Below the pieces are notes generated by a model. The model was not told where the DNA came from and did no database searches. It saw nothing but the letters and a program-made list of their open reading frames with translations. From SH-MAG3 sp035461245 (lineage in GTDB: Bacteria > Gemmatimonadota > Gemmatimonadetes > Longimicrobiales > RSA9), in contig DATHVP010000057.1 of the NCBI GenBank assembly GCA_035461245.1, positions 34,811 through 98,810 on the forward strand: a stretch of 64,000 nt of DNA, read 5' to 3'. Below are positions 42,607-51,288 of the stretch, one piece after another. The number at the start of each line of letters is the position of its first letter. Within the stretch, counting starts at the first letter, position 1. Made by a program: the position numbers and the translations under genes.

Positions 42607-44358
42607 CTACTCGAACTCCTGTACGACGCAGTCCTGCACGTACGGCCAGGTCCGCATCACCTTCTCCGGGTTCATGAACCAGTCGTCGAGGCCTACATCT
42701 TCCGCCGCGTTCGTTCCCGCGCCCGATTCCGCGGCCACGAGTTCAGCCTCCAGCGCCGCGTCGCCGCCCGCAGCGGACGGCAGCAGGTCCACCACCAATC
42801 CGCTCTCCAGGCGGGTTCGCAGCCGATCCTCCAGGCCGCCGAGTTCCCGGGGCGCGCTGTTGGCCGTGAATACCAGCTGCACACCGGACCGCCGGGCCGT
42901 GTCGAAGAAGTGGAACAACTCCTCCTGGGCGCGTTCCGTGTCCATGAGGGCGTCCACGCCGTCGATGACCAGCAGGCGGGCACGCCGGTAGCGAGCCCGC
43001 CAGCTGTCAACCCGGTTGCTCTTGATGGCGCCGATGAGTTCCGCCGCGAACTCGTCGCCCGTCAGGAACGCCGTCGTGTCCGGGCCGTGCAGTGACTGGA
43101 ACTGCAGGGCCAGGGCCGTGACCAGTGACGTCTTGCCCACACCTGGCGGCGCATGCACGAAAAAGGGGTTGTAGCGGTCGCCCGGCGCCTGGGCCACGGC
43201 CCTTGCCGCGCGGACGGCCAGCAGTTCCATGTCCAGGGTCAGGTCCTCGAACCGTGGCTCGGCCGGCGGCGGCGGCAGCGGCCGCATCCGATCCCTGACC
43301 TGGTCCAGGAGCGCCAGGGCGTCATCCACCCGGTCCGGATTGCGCAGCACATCGAGCCGCGCCAGCTCGCCTGCCGCCGGGTCGAGCTTCCGTATGCCGT
43401 CACCGATCTCCGCCAGCGTGCGGACCGCCTCCTGGAAGCTGCTGATGACCTCGTCCGCCGCTTCCGCCGTGGGCCCCGCAGCCAGCACCGTTTCCAGCTG
43501 CCGCGTCCGGTACCCTTCGCCCTCCCACCGGAGGATGGCATCGGCCAGCTTCTGCTCCGGCGTGATCCTGGCCACGACGTCGTCAAGTGTGCCCGCGATG
43601 TCGTCCAGGAACGAGTCGAACTCGTCCGCCACGGCTTCCACGCCGAGCAGCCGGGCGACCTCCTCCGCCGGGACCGGCCGTTCATCGAGCTCCTGCACGG
43701 CGAGCACGCGGTTCAGCCCGCCCTGCAGCTCACGGACATTGCCGAACGCGACCTTGGCCAGCACCTCCGCCACGCCGTCTGCCAGTGGCTGCTTCCGCTC
43801 CTCGGCCTTCTTGCGCACGATGGCAACGCGCGTCTCATAGTCCGGGGCACTGAGGTCGGCGATGAGGCCACCGGAGAAGCGGGACAGCAGTCTGTCATCG
43901 AGGGCGTCGATCTCCGTCGGCGGCCGGTCACTGGCCAGCACGACCTGGCCGCCCCGGGCCGACAGCGTGTCCCAGGCCCGCAGCAGTTCTTCCTGCGCAC
44001 TGCGCCGCCCGGCCAGGAACTGCACGTCATCCAACAGCAGCACGGCGGTATCCGCGAGGCGCGAACGGAACGCGTCCCGCTCGCCGCCCTCGATGGCGGC
44101 CATGACGTCCACCATCAGGTGCTCGAGCGTGTCATAGAGCACGTTCAGTTCGGGGTGCACCCGCCGGATGTGGTTGCCGATCGCCATTATCAGGTGCGTC
44201 TTGCCCAGGCCCGATGCGCTGTACAGGAAGAGCGGGTTGTAGGCGCTGCCCGGCGCGTCGGCGATGCGCCGCGCGGCCGCCGCGGCAAGCCGGTTTGACG
44301 TGCCCACGACGTACGTGTCGAACGTGAGGCGGGGATCGAGCCCCAGGGTCGTGTCCAT
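42607..44358 (-). CDS. Tandem DnaA-type AAA+ protein without DNA-binding domain
   Basis: The 583-residue protein contains two DnaA-like AAA+ modules. The first has TFDTYVVGTSNRLAAAAARR, Walker A SASGLGKT (47-54), Walker B VLLLDDVQF (106-114), arginine-finger box LDDRLLSRFSGGL and sensor 2 GNVRELQGGLNRV. A linker runs to about 365. The second has RYNPFFVHAPPGVGKT (Walker A 403-410), LLVIDGVD (462-469) and LEDRLRTRLESGL, then degenerates before the end. No domain IV (DnaA-box helix-turn-helix) follows, so it cannot recognise origins like DnaA. It lies between mglA and a PATAN-TPR gene, overlapping mglA by one base. I infer an ATPase in the polarity/chemosensory complex. Confidence 0.85.
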   Translation of the reverse strand: MDTTLGLDPRLTFDTYVVGTSNRLAAAAARRIADAPGSAYNPLFLYSASGLGKTHLIMAIGNHIRRVHPELNVLYDTLEHLMVDVMAAIEGGERDAFRSRLADTAVLLLDDVQFLAGRRSAQEELLRAWDTLSARGGQVVLASDRPPTEIDALDDRLLSRFSGGLIADLSAPDYETRVAIVRKKAEERKQPLADGVAEVLAKVAFGNVRELQGGLNRVLAVQELDERPVPAEEVARLLGVEAVADEFDSFLDDIAGTLDDVVARITPEQKLADAILRWEGEGYRTRQLETVLAAGPTAEAADEVISSFQEAVRTLAEIGDGIRKLDPAAGELARLDVLRNPDRVDDALALLDQVRDRMRPLPPPPAEPRFEDLTLDMELLAVRAARAVAQAPGDRYNPFFVHAPPGVGKTSLVTALALQFQSLHGPDTTAFLTGDEFAAELIGAIKSNRVDSWRARYRRARLLVIDGVDALMDTERAQEELFHFFDTARRSGVQLVFTANSAPRELGGLEDRLRTRLESGLVVDLLPSAAGGDAALEAELVAAESGAGTNAAEDVGLDDWFMNPEKVMRTWPYVQDCVVQEFE

Positions 44359-44966
44359 CAGGTCTGCTTGACTTCCTGCCCGAACCGGCGTGACAGACTC
44401 TGCAGCACCAGCTGGCTCACCGACTTGAGCGTGTCGAACACGCCGTCGCCGGACACGGCTGCCGCGGGGAACGACGGCACGCCCCGGAAGTTCAGTGCCT
44501 CGTCGAGCTCGCCGATGGGCATCACGCCCGGCAGGTCCCGCTTGTTGTACTGGATGACCATGGGGAACGTGCGGATGTCAATGTCCTCCTCCGCCAGGTT
44601 CTCGTGCAGGTTGCGCAGGCTGTCAATGTTCTCATCGTACTGTTCCCGCTGTGAGTCAGCGACGAACACCACGCCATCGGCCCCGCGCAATACAAGCTTG
44701 CGCGTCGCATTGTAGTAGACCTGCCCGGGCACCGTGTAAAGCTGCATGCGTGTCCGGAACCCCGATATCGTGCCCAGGTCCAGGGGCAGGAAGTCGAAGA
44801 ACAGCGTGCGATCGGTCTCCGTCGCCAGGGAGACCATTGGCCCCTTCCGCTCATCGGGCACGAACGCGTGGACGTACTGCAGGTTGCTCGTCTTGCCCGA
44901 CCGGCCGGGGCCGTAATAGACGATCTTGCAGGTGATCTCACGCGTGGAATAGTTGACCAGTGACAT
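44358..44966 (-). CDS. mglA: MglA-type small GTPase
   Basis: The 202-residue GTPase has P-loop GPGRSGKT at 19-26, TVPGQ (78-82) in place of the usual DTPGQ, and NKRD (141-144) for guanine contact. MglA switches between GTP and GDP forms to set the leading pole in gliding or twitching cells; its GAP is the roadblock protein MglB. Two separate roadblock genes and a TPR-roadblock gene lie directly upstream, and the tandem AAA+ gene downstream. The start lies 7 nt after the upstream stop. Motility type in this host is not shown by the window. Confidence 0.92.
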   Translation of the reverse strand: MSLVNYSTREITCKIVYYGPGRSGKTSNLQYVHAFVPDERKGPMVSLATETDRTLFFDFLPLDLGTISGFRTRMQLYTVPGQVYYNATRKLVLRGADGVVFVADSQREQYDENIDSLRNLHENLAEEDIDIRTFPMVIQYNKRDLPGVMPIGELDEALNFRGVPSFPAAAVSGDGVFDTLKSVSQLVLQSLSRRFGQEVKQT

Positions 44967-44973
44967 CGATTCC

Positions 44974-45456
44974 TCACTCAGCGTCCGGCGACAGGACCTC
45001 GAGGCCGGCCTCGAGGTCGCGTTCGAAGTTGGCCTGGTCCGTCCCGTGGCGGGCAGCCTTGAACTCGGGCAGCGCCGCCACGTCCTGCTCCAGCGCCTCG
45101 TAGAACACCTGCACCAGCCCCAGCGACGAGTCCGCGTCGAAGATGGCGATCAGGATGAGTTCATCAACGGGCGTCCGCAGCGGCGCCAGGAAGAGCTGCC
45201 GGCTGGCGCCGCCATGGTGCAGGTGCTCCCACCGGCCGGCACCCGTGAGTTCCGCCAGGGCCCGGGACGAGGCGTGCGCCGCCGCCGCCAGCGACGCGAC
45301 GTTCATGACCTCATACCGGTGCGTGAATCCGTGCTGGGCAAGGACCTGGCCGGCACCGTTGACCAGCAGGGCAATGCGCACTCGTGATTCCCGCACGAAC
45401 GTGGCGATGGGCTCGCGCAGCGCCTCCACCAGCCGCGGGAGATCGGTGCGCCTCAT
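44974..45456 (-). CDS. Roadblock/LC7-domain protein 1 (MglB-like)
   Basis: The 160-residue product from ATG 45456 carries a roadblock fold: an N-terminal helix (LPRLVEALREPIATFVRES), a beta strand IALLVNGAGQVLAQHGF, the long central helix NVASLAAAAHASSRALAEL, and a final DELILIAIFDADSSLGLV. It ends with an acidic tail. Roadblock dimers are GAPs or scaffolds for MglA-type GTPases, which is encoded next. ATGA overlap with the second roadblock gene shows coupling. Whether it is the GAP is inference. Confidence 0.85.
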   Translation of the reverse strand: MRRTDLPRLVEALREPIATFVRESRVRIALLVNGAGQVLAQHGFTHRYEVMNVASLAAAAHASSRALAELTGAGRWEHLHHGGASRQLFLAPLRTPVDELILIAIFDADSSLGLVQVFYEALEQDVAALPEFKAARHGTDQANFERDLEAGLEVLSPDAE

Positions 45457-45800
45457 GCCAGTGACTTCCCGGCCCGGGCTGCCTCCAGCCGGATGAGCCC
45501 GAGCTGAGCCCCCTGCTCCGCCACCACCACGAGCACCAGTTCGCCCGCCTCCACGGCCAGCAGGTGCCCGCCGGCGGCTTCCAGCTGCACCAGGGACACG
45601 GCGCCAAAGCCCGACGCGCGACCCGCGTGGGCGGTGCGCCGGAACAGTGACGCCGCCAGTGCTGCCAGCGCGTTGCCGTTGACGCCTTCGGCGAGTTCCT
45701 GCACCACCGCGACGCCCGCATCCTTCTCGGCGATGACCGCGCCCCGAACGCCGGGTATGCGGCTGAGTTGTTCCACGACCGCGCCGAACGTCTCGCTCAT
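45453..45800 (-). CDS. Roadblock/LC7-domain protein 2
   Basis: The 115-residue product has the minimal roadblock length: VVEQLSRIPGVRGAVIAEKD, then NALAALAASLFRRTAHAG, then GGHLLAVEAGELVLVVVAEQ. It differs from the neighbouring roadblock protein by lacking the C-terminal tail, so the two are not simple duplicates. The MglA GAP is normally a homodimer; here heterodimers are possible. It joins both neighbours by ATGA overlaps. Confidence 0.82.
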   Translation of the reverse strand: MSETFGAVVEQLSRIPGVRGAVIAEKDAGVAVVQELAEGVNGNALAALAASLFRRTAHAGRASGFGAVSLVQLEAAGGHLLAVEAGELVLVVVAEQGAQLGLIRLEAARAGKSLA

Positions 45801-46861
45801 GCGTAGGCCTCCACCCAGGCGGCCGCCCGGTCTGCCGCCTGGCTGGCCAGCCGCAGCAGCCAGCCGGGCGGTGTCCGTAGCCGGGCCGCCAGCACGACGG
45901 CTGCGCCTTCGGCCACCGGTGCGATGTGCAGGAGCGCCTCGTCCGTCTCGACGAGCATGCCTTCCCAGGCGCCCAGGCCCAGGTGCTGGACGGTACGCAC
46001 TGCCTCGTCCACTGCACTGCACAGGACGGCACCCACAAGTTCCGCGTCGCCGGCGTTGCCCCCGGCGAGGCGACCGGCCAGGACGAGGCCGTGGGCATCC
46101 ACCATCAGCGCGCCCAGCAGCGGGCCGTCACGCATCATCTCGTCGAACAGTCGGGTCGGATCACCGGTCACGCCCGTCCCGTGTTGCGCGGAGGCGTCAT
46201 CGGTCCGGCCGGTCCCCCCCGGCGCCTGCTCCGGCTCTGCCGGCGGCACCGCATCCGGCTCCGCCGCACTATCCTCGGGCACCGGCTCGAAGGTGAACGT
46301 CATGCCGCTGCCCCGCGTGTCGTCCGCGGCGGGCTGGGCTTCCGGAGCCGTCGGTGACGGCACGTGGGCCGCCGAAAAGGGCCCGGCCTCACCCGACCAC
46401 GGGTCATCGGCGCCCGCGGTTGCCGGTCCGGAAATCCCGCCTGCCACAAGGTCCTGGCGCGTGCCCAGCACCCGCAGCGCCTCCTGCACGGTCGGGTCCG
46501 ACGGCCGAATCAGCGCCGCGCGCTCCAGGCTCTGCCGGGCTCGGCTCAGACGATCCTGCTCCAGGTAGCAGAAGCCGATCCCCCGCAGCGCGTCAAAGTT
46601 GTCGGCGTCCACCCGCAGCACCATGGACCACTCGTCCGCGGCGCGCTCATGATCGCCGGCGTCGAGGTACAGCATGGCCAGCAGGCCATGCGCTTCCGCG
46701 TGCGACGGGTACGCCTGCAACCCCCGCAGGCACAGCTGCATGGCGGCGTCCCTCAGGCCCTGGCGGCGATAGGCCCGGGCCAGGGGCAGGAATGCCAGTG
46801 AGCGGGGGTCCCTGGCCACCTCCTCGCTCCAGCGTTGTATGTCGGCTGCCGTGTTCTTCAT
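45797..46861 (-). CDS. TPR-roadblock fusion protein
   Basis: The 354-residue protein starts with three or four TPR units (residues 8-140: LAFLPLARAYRRQGLRDAAM, AHGLLAMLYLDAGDHERAAD, ALRGIGFCYLEQDRLSRARQ). An acidic, Pro/Ala-rich linker follows (about 140-235), then a C-terminal roadblock domain (LFDEMMRDGPLLGALMVDAH to the end). This gives the operon three roadblock modules. The TPR part may dock to the other TPR proteins encoded here. It overlaps the small roadblock gene by ATGA and follows the PATAN gene by 4 nt. Confidence 0.82.
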   Translation of the reverse strand: MKNTAADIQRWSEEVARDPRSLAFLPLARAYRRQGLRDAAMQLCLRGLQAYPSHAEAHGLLAMLYLDAGDHERAADEWSMVLRVDADNFDALRGIGFCYLEQDRLSRARQSLERAALIRPSDPTVQEALRVLGTRQDLVAGGISGPATAGADDPWSGEAGPFSAAHVPSPTAPEAQPAADDTRGSGMTFTFEPVPEDSAAEPDAVPPAEPEQAPGGTGRTDDASAQHGTGVTGDPTRLFDEMMRDGPLLGALMVDAHGLVLAGRLAGGNAGDAELVGAVLCSAVDEAVRTVQHLGLGAWEGMLVETDEALLHIAPVAEGAAVVLAARLRTPPGWLLRLASQAADRAAAWVEAYA

Positions 46862-46865
46862 TGCC

Positions 46866-47993
46866 TCAGTTCGTCATGGCCCGTGACACCGATTGCGACA
46901 GCGCGCGCAACGCGGCCAGTGCCTGGGCTGCCAACTGCCGCTGTTCACCATGGGGCGTCAGGCGCAGGAACACCTCCCACGCCTGCATCGCCCGCTCCAG
47001 CTCCCCCGTCCGGACAGCCGCGAAGCCAAGCCGGAAGTGGGCCTCACTGGAGAGCGGGTCCAGGCTGACCGCGCGGGCAAACGCCTCCGCCGCCGCGCGC
47101 ATCCGCTGCTGCGCCACGAGCGCCCGTCCTGACAGGATTGCGAGTTCGGCCCGTTCGGGGTACGACGTTTCCAGCTGCGACGCCAGCTTCTGGGCCTCCT
47201 GCAGCCGGCCGTCGTCCAGGAACGACTCCACCTCCGCGACCGCGCGCTGCAGTTCCAGCTCCGGGATGCGGCCATTGCCCTCCGACACCTCCAGCACGCC
47301 CGTGCTTACGAGGCCGTAGACGGTCCGGGCCACATCGAAAGAGGACCGGCCCAGGTCCGCGGCCAGTTGGCGGATGTCGCGTTCGCCATCGATCTCAGCC
47401 AGGACTTCCCACTCCTCGGACCGCAGTTCCAGCGGCGTCGCGTCCCGGTCGCTGCCCTCCGCCAGGGCTGGCACTGCGTCGGGACCGAGGCTCTTTGACT
47501 CCAGGCGGGTCCACTCGTCGATGCGGCGGGCGCCTTCCATGAGCAGCGAGTCCACTCGCACCCGTGCCAGCAGACGCTGCTCGCCGAGTTCCGCCCGCTC
47601 CTCGAACTTGAAGTAGCCCTCGTCCCAGGGCATGATCTCGTAGATGGTCTCTTCCATCTGGAACCGGAGCTGCTGTTCCAGTTCCTCCTCGCTGACACTG
47701 CCCATCTCCAGCAGGATCTCGGCAAGCCTGCGCGTCGGATCGCTGCGCTGGATCTCCAGGGCCCGGTCCAGTTCGCGCTGCGTCAGACGCCCCGCACGGA
47801 TGAGCAACTGCCCCAGCCGCCGGGTGGATCGACGTCGCACGGCGAATACAATGGCGCCGCGGATGAAGTGGCAGATGGCCTCGTCGTTCAGCCGGTCCGA
47901 GCGCACCGTCAGCACGCCCGTCTTGTGGGCCAGCTCCAGGAGCTGCAACACATCCTGGATACTGAGTTCCGAGAGGGGACCTTCGATGGCCAC
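46866..47993 (-). CDS. PATAN (DUF4388) protein with C-terminal TPR
   Basis: The 375-residue protein begins (GTG 47993) with MAIEGPLSELSIQDVLQLLE, a PATAN/DUF4388 domain to about 165, which includes ICHFIRGAIVFAVRRRSTRR. A winged-helix-like segment (about 205-245, IRQLAADLGRSSFDVARTVY) and two TPRs follow. It is a shorter paralogue of the 540-aa PATAN-TPR protein, which is separated from it by five genes. Such proteins act as adaptor partners of receiver domains in other phyla. No receiver is fused here; CheY or CheB may be the partner. Confidence 0.83.
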   Translation of the reverse strand: MAIEGPLSELSIQDVLQLLELAHKTGVLTVRSDRLNDEAICHFIRGAIVFAVRRRSTRRLGQLLIRAGRLTQRELDRALEIQRSDPTRRLAEILLEMGSVSEEELEQQLRFQMEETIYEIMPWDEGYFKFEERAELGEQRLLARVRVDSLLMEGARRIDEWTRLESKSLGPDAVPALAEGSDRDATPLELRSEEWEVLAEIDGERDIRQLAADLGRSSFDVARTVYGLVSTGVLEVSEGNGRIPELELQRAVAEVESFLDDGRLQEAQKLASQLETSYPERAELAILSGRALVAQQRMRAAAEAFARAVSLDPLSSEAHFRLGFAAVRTGELERAMQAWEVFLRLTPHGEQRQLAAQALAALRALSQSVSRAMTN

Positions 47994-47996
47994 GCG

Positions 47997-50666
47997 TCAG
48001 CCGTCCTGGCCGGTCACGGCCAATCCATCTCTGGCCCGTGCATCCTCAGGGTTTGCGCGCAACACCCGCTCGAAGGCAACCCGCGCCTCGGCGGGCCGAC
48101 CCGCGGCGAGGAGCTGATGGCCCAGCTGGACGAGGGCGTCAATGTGCCATGGGTCCACAGTAAGCAGGTCCACCATCACCATCATCGCCTGCTGCTGCCG
48201 TCCGGTGGACTCCAGCAGCGCCGTCAGCCCGAACGCTGCAGGGCCGTAGCTTGGCAGCGTGGCCAGCGCCTGGCGGTAGTCCTCTTCCGCCTCGGCGTGT
48301 GCGCCAGCGGCTGCCCGCAGGCGAGCCAGTGCCGTGCGCGCAGCGACGGCGTACCCGTCCACGGCGACTGCGTGCTGAAGCGTTTCCTGCGCCTGCTGTC
48401 CCGCACCTGCGGCGGCGTACGCCGCGCCGAGTTGCGTGAGCACGCCGATGTCGTCCGGTGCCACGGCACGCGCCTGCTCCAGTACCACCGCAGCCCGCAC
48501 ATGGTCCTCCACACGATGGAGCGCCTCGCCGAGCGTGCGCAGGGCGTCCACGTTGCCAGGCACCAGCTCAACCAGCCGCTCTGCCGCCTCCACTGCGTGT
48601 CCGGGTCGGTCCAGGTCCAGCAGCGAGCGGGCCGCGCCATGCAGTGCCCGGCGGAGCGCATCGTCATCCGTGGCGGCCCCCTGCGCGACGCCCGCCAGCG
48701 CCTCGCGGAACCGTTCCACCGCCTCGCCGGCAGCGCCCCGGGCCAGGAAAATCTCGCCCTGCAGCAGCAGCACATCCACGCGCGGCGCACCCTGCATGGC
48801 CGCGCGCTGCGCGTCAGCCGACGCGCGCTCGAGCTGGCCGCGCTCCATGGCGACGCGCGCCCGGTCCAGCAGTTCCGTCGAGGGGTGGGCCTGCCGGGGA
48901 TCAGCTTTCGGCTCCGCCGCCCCTGCGAAGATGTCGTCCAGGGCACCGGGATGGAAATGAAAGCTCTCAACGGCCTCGGCGCCGAGCACCTGTTCCGCAT
49001 CCAGTTCCGGCGCGGGCACGCTGGCGTCCTCGAACTGGAGGTCGATGAGGAGTCGGAACCGGGCCGTGGGGATGTACGGGTTGCGCTGGAGCGCCAGGCG
49101 CGTTTCCCGCAATGCCCCGTCGTAATCGCCGAGCGCGGACAGCGCGAAGGCGAGGTGGTAACGGGCTTCCGCCAGCTCCGGATCGAGTTGGACCGCCTGC
49201 AGCAGCTGCGTGCGCGCGTCATCCGCGCGACCCGCCTCCAGCAGCAGTGCTCCCAGACCCGTATGTGCCGCTGTGGACGACGGGTCCGCGGCCAGCGCCT
49301 GGTGGTACGCTGCCTCACTTTCTTCCGGGCGGCCGGTGCGGTGCCGGAGCAGTGCGAGGTTGCGCCACACATCCGCCAGCGCCCGGCCCTCCTGAAGTGC
49401 GCGGTCGAAAGAGTCGTGGGCGCCGTCGCGCCCGGCATGGTGCAGAACGACGGCGAGGTTGTTCCAGGCGAGGGCGTACGACGGATCGATCTCGAGAGCG
49501 CGGCGATACGCCTCCTCCGCCTCGTCCAGGCGGCCGCCCTGATGGCGGGCGACGCCGAGCTCGTTCCACAGCTTCGGGCTGGTGGGTTCCTGCCCCACGA
49601 GGTCGTCGTACAGCGTCAGCGCCTCGGCGGTCTGGCCCTGCAGCAGCAGCAACTCGGCTTGCGCCTGGTTCACCAGGAACGAGTCCTCGCCCCGCTCGGT
49701 GGCGAACCGGAACTCCCGGAGCGCTTCGTCATAGAGCGCCTTCTGGCGGAACGCCAGACCCAGGTTGTAATGCGCCAGTTCCCCGCCCTCGGCCACCGCC
49801 GGCTCCCGGTGGTCCGTGTCGGAGCTGGCGCCGATGAGTTCCTGGTAGCGGGCGGTGCTGTAACTGTCCAGCGACAGGCCGGCCTCGGCCCGCGCGTACG
49901 TCGGATTCAGGTCGGCGGCCCGCGCCGTCATGTCATTCGCCAGGTCCGTATCGCCCGCGTCACCGTAGACGAACGCCAGGAGGTGGTAGGCCTCCGCCAT
50001 GGACGGGGCGAGCCTGATGGCCTGCTCCAGCGGACCGCGCGCCTCACCGCTCATGCCGCGCTGGTACAGCACCTCACCCAGCATGAACTGGACACGCGCG
50101 TTGCCGTCATCCAGGGACTCCGCCTGCCGCAGCGCCTTCAGCGCCGCCTCCAGGTCTCCGCGCCGGACTTCGGCCCGCGCCAGCCGGACATACACGGAGG
50201 CATCCGTCGTCCTCAGTTCCACCAGGGCCCGGAGTTCACGGGCCGCCGCCGCCAGGTCCCCGCTGTTGAACAGCGCCCGCGCCAGACGGTCACGGGCCTC
50301 CTCGTCCGCCGGGTCCGCATCCAGCCGCTGCTGCAACTCAGCCTTCAGCTTCTCCAGGTGACCGGTGCCGAAGTAGCAGATCTGCAGGTTGCGCTCAGCT
50401 ACCTGCATGCGCGGGTCGAGTTCGAGCGCCCGCTCGAAATGGACGATGGCGTCGTCGTACAGGCCCTTGTTGTAGAACACGACGCCCAGATTGTTGTGGG
50501 CGCTGGCATCCTGCGGGTTGATGCGCCGTGCCAGGCCCCGCAGAATCTCCACGTCCCGCCTGGAGCGGGGCGATGGCATCCGTGGCACGGCGGCGGCGGC
50601 ACCCCGGTCGGACCAGGGCACCTGAGGCATCGTGGAGGTCGCACCGTTCGTCTGCGCGCCAGCCAT
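47997..50666 (-). CDS. Large TPR scaffold protein
   Basis: From ATG 50666 (GTG 50669 overlaps the cheC stop as GTGA) the protein is about 889 residues. It has no signal peptide and consists mostly of TPR units, visible as NLGVVFYNKGLYDDAIVHFE, HYNLGLAFRQKALYDEALRE, WNELGVARHQGGRLDEAEEA and many more. A non-TPR insertion near 560-600 carries acidic and His-containing sequence. I count on the order of 20 units by eye. It is cytoplasmic and probably a docking platform for CheA/PATAN/roadblock partners. No other domain is seen. Confidence 0.82.
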   Translation of the reverse strand: MAGAQTNGATSTMPQVPWSDRGAAAAVPRMPSPRSRRDVEILRGLARRINPQDASAHNNLGVVFYNKGLYDDAIVHFERALELDPRMQVAERNLQICYFGTGHLEKLKAELQQRLDADPADEEARDRLARALFNSGDLAAAARELRALVELRTTDASVYVRLARAEVRRGDLEAALKALRQAESLDDGNARVQFMLGEVLYQRGMSGEARGPLEQAIRLAPSMAEAYHLLAFVYGDAGDTDLANDMTARAADLNPTYARAEAGLSLDSYSTARYQELIGASSDTDHREPAVAEGGELAHYNLGLAFRQKALYDEALREFRFATERGEDSFLVNQAQAELLLLQGQTAEALTLYDDLVGQEPTSPKLWNELGVARHQGGRLDEAEEAYRRALEIDPSYALAWNNLAVVLHHAGRDGAHDSFDRALQEGRALADVWRNLALLRHRTGRPEESEAAYHQALAADPSSTAAHTGLGALLLEAGRADDARTQLLQAVQLDPELAEARYHLAFALSALGDYDGALRETRLALQRNPYIPTARFRLLIDLQFEDASVPAPELDAEQVLGAEAVESFHFHPGALDDIFAGAAEPKADPRQAHPSTELLDRARVAMERGQLERASADAQRAAMQGAPRVDVLLLQGEIFLARGAAGEAVERFREALAGVAQGAATDDDALRRALHGAARSLLDLDRPGHAVEAAERLVELVPGNVDALRTLGEALHRVEDHVRAAVVLEQARAVAPDDIGVLTQLGAAYAAAGAGQQAQETLQHAVAVDGYAVAARTALARLRAAAGAHAEAEEDYRQALATLPSYGPAAFGLTALLESTGRQQQAMMVMVDLLTVDPWHIDALVQLGHQLLAAGRPAEARVAFERVLRANPEDARARDGLAVTGQDG

Positions 50667-51280
50667 CACGCCAGCTTCAGTTCGCGCAGGATGACGTCCA
50701 GCGAAACATCGTCCGGGATCAGCAGGAAATGCCCGCGCACGTGGTCCTCGCCCATCATCATTTCGGTGTTCACGCAGAACACGAAGTCCCTGGCATCCCC
50801 GAAGTTCAGGTAGCTCGTCGTCATTACCGCACCCGCCATGTCAATGGCGACAGCGGGCACCGACATGACCAGCAGCATGCCCATGAAATCCGAGAGCGCA
50901 CTCAGGTACGCGCCGACAATGATGTTGCCGATCTCCTTCAGCGTCGCCTGGTGTTCGCTGCCGAAGCCGTCCGGGAAGGCCGGTTCCGGGCCGCCCATGA
51001 CCAGGCTGGTGAGCTTGACCGCCGACGCGCCCGGAAAGATCTGGACGGTCCGGCCGGTGGCGTCACCGAGCACTCGCATCATCACCGCCGCCACCACGTC
51101 GCCCGGCTCGCCCACGATGCGGTCCACGTCCTCCAGCCGGACTATACTGACTTCCGGGACACTGATCATGATGACGCGATTGGTCATCTCGGACAGTGCC
51201 GTAGCCGCGTGACCGGCGCCGATGTTGGCGACTTCACGCATCGCGTCGAGCTGGGAGGCGTCGAGCGAATGCAGGTCCAT
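50666..51280 (-). CDS. cheC: CheY-P phosphatase CheC
   Basis: The 204-residue protein contains both CheC active-site helices: REVANIGAGHAATALS near residue 15 and KEIGNIIVGAYLSALS near 115. CheC dephosphorylates CheY-P and is stimulated by CheD, encoded in the same operon; there is no cheZ. GGAGG lies 3 nt before the ATG. It follows cheA by 8 nt. FliM or FliY motifs are absent, so it is not a flagellar switch protein. Confidence 0.95.
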   Translation of the reverse strand: MDLHSLDASQLDAMREVANIGAGHAATALSEMTNRVIMISVPEVSIVRLEDVDRIVGEPGDVVAAVMMRVLGDATGRTVQIFPGASAVKLTSLVMGGPEPAFPDGFGSEHQATLKEIGNIIVGAYLSALSDFMGMLLVMSVPAVAIDMAGAVMTTSYLNFGDARDFVFCVNTEMMMGEDHVRGHFLLIPDDVSLDVILRELKLA

Positions 51281-51288
51281 TTACCTCC

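Noticed and set aside
42607..44358. Replication initiator DnaA and a nearby origin
   Set aside because: Two AAA+ modules but no domain IV; no DnaA-box cluster, dnaN or AT-rich unwinding region nearby.
47868..50813. Very long plus-strand open frames, such as this one of 981 codons, opposite the TPR and PATAN genes
   Set aside because: High GC makes long spurious frames; the minus-strand product is a clean TPR protein and the plus frame has Arg/Gln/His-rich sequence without any domain.
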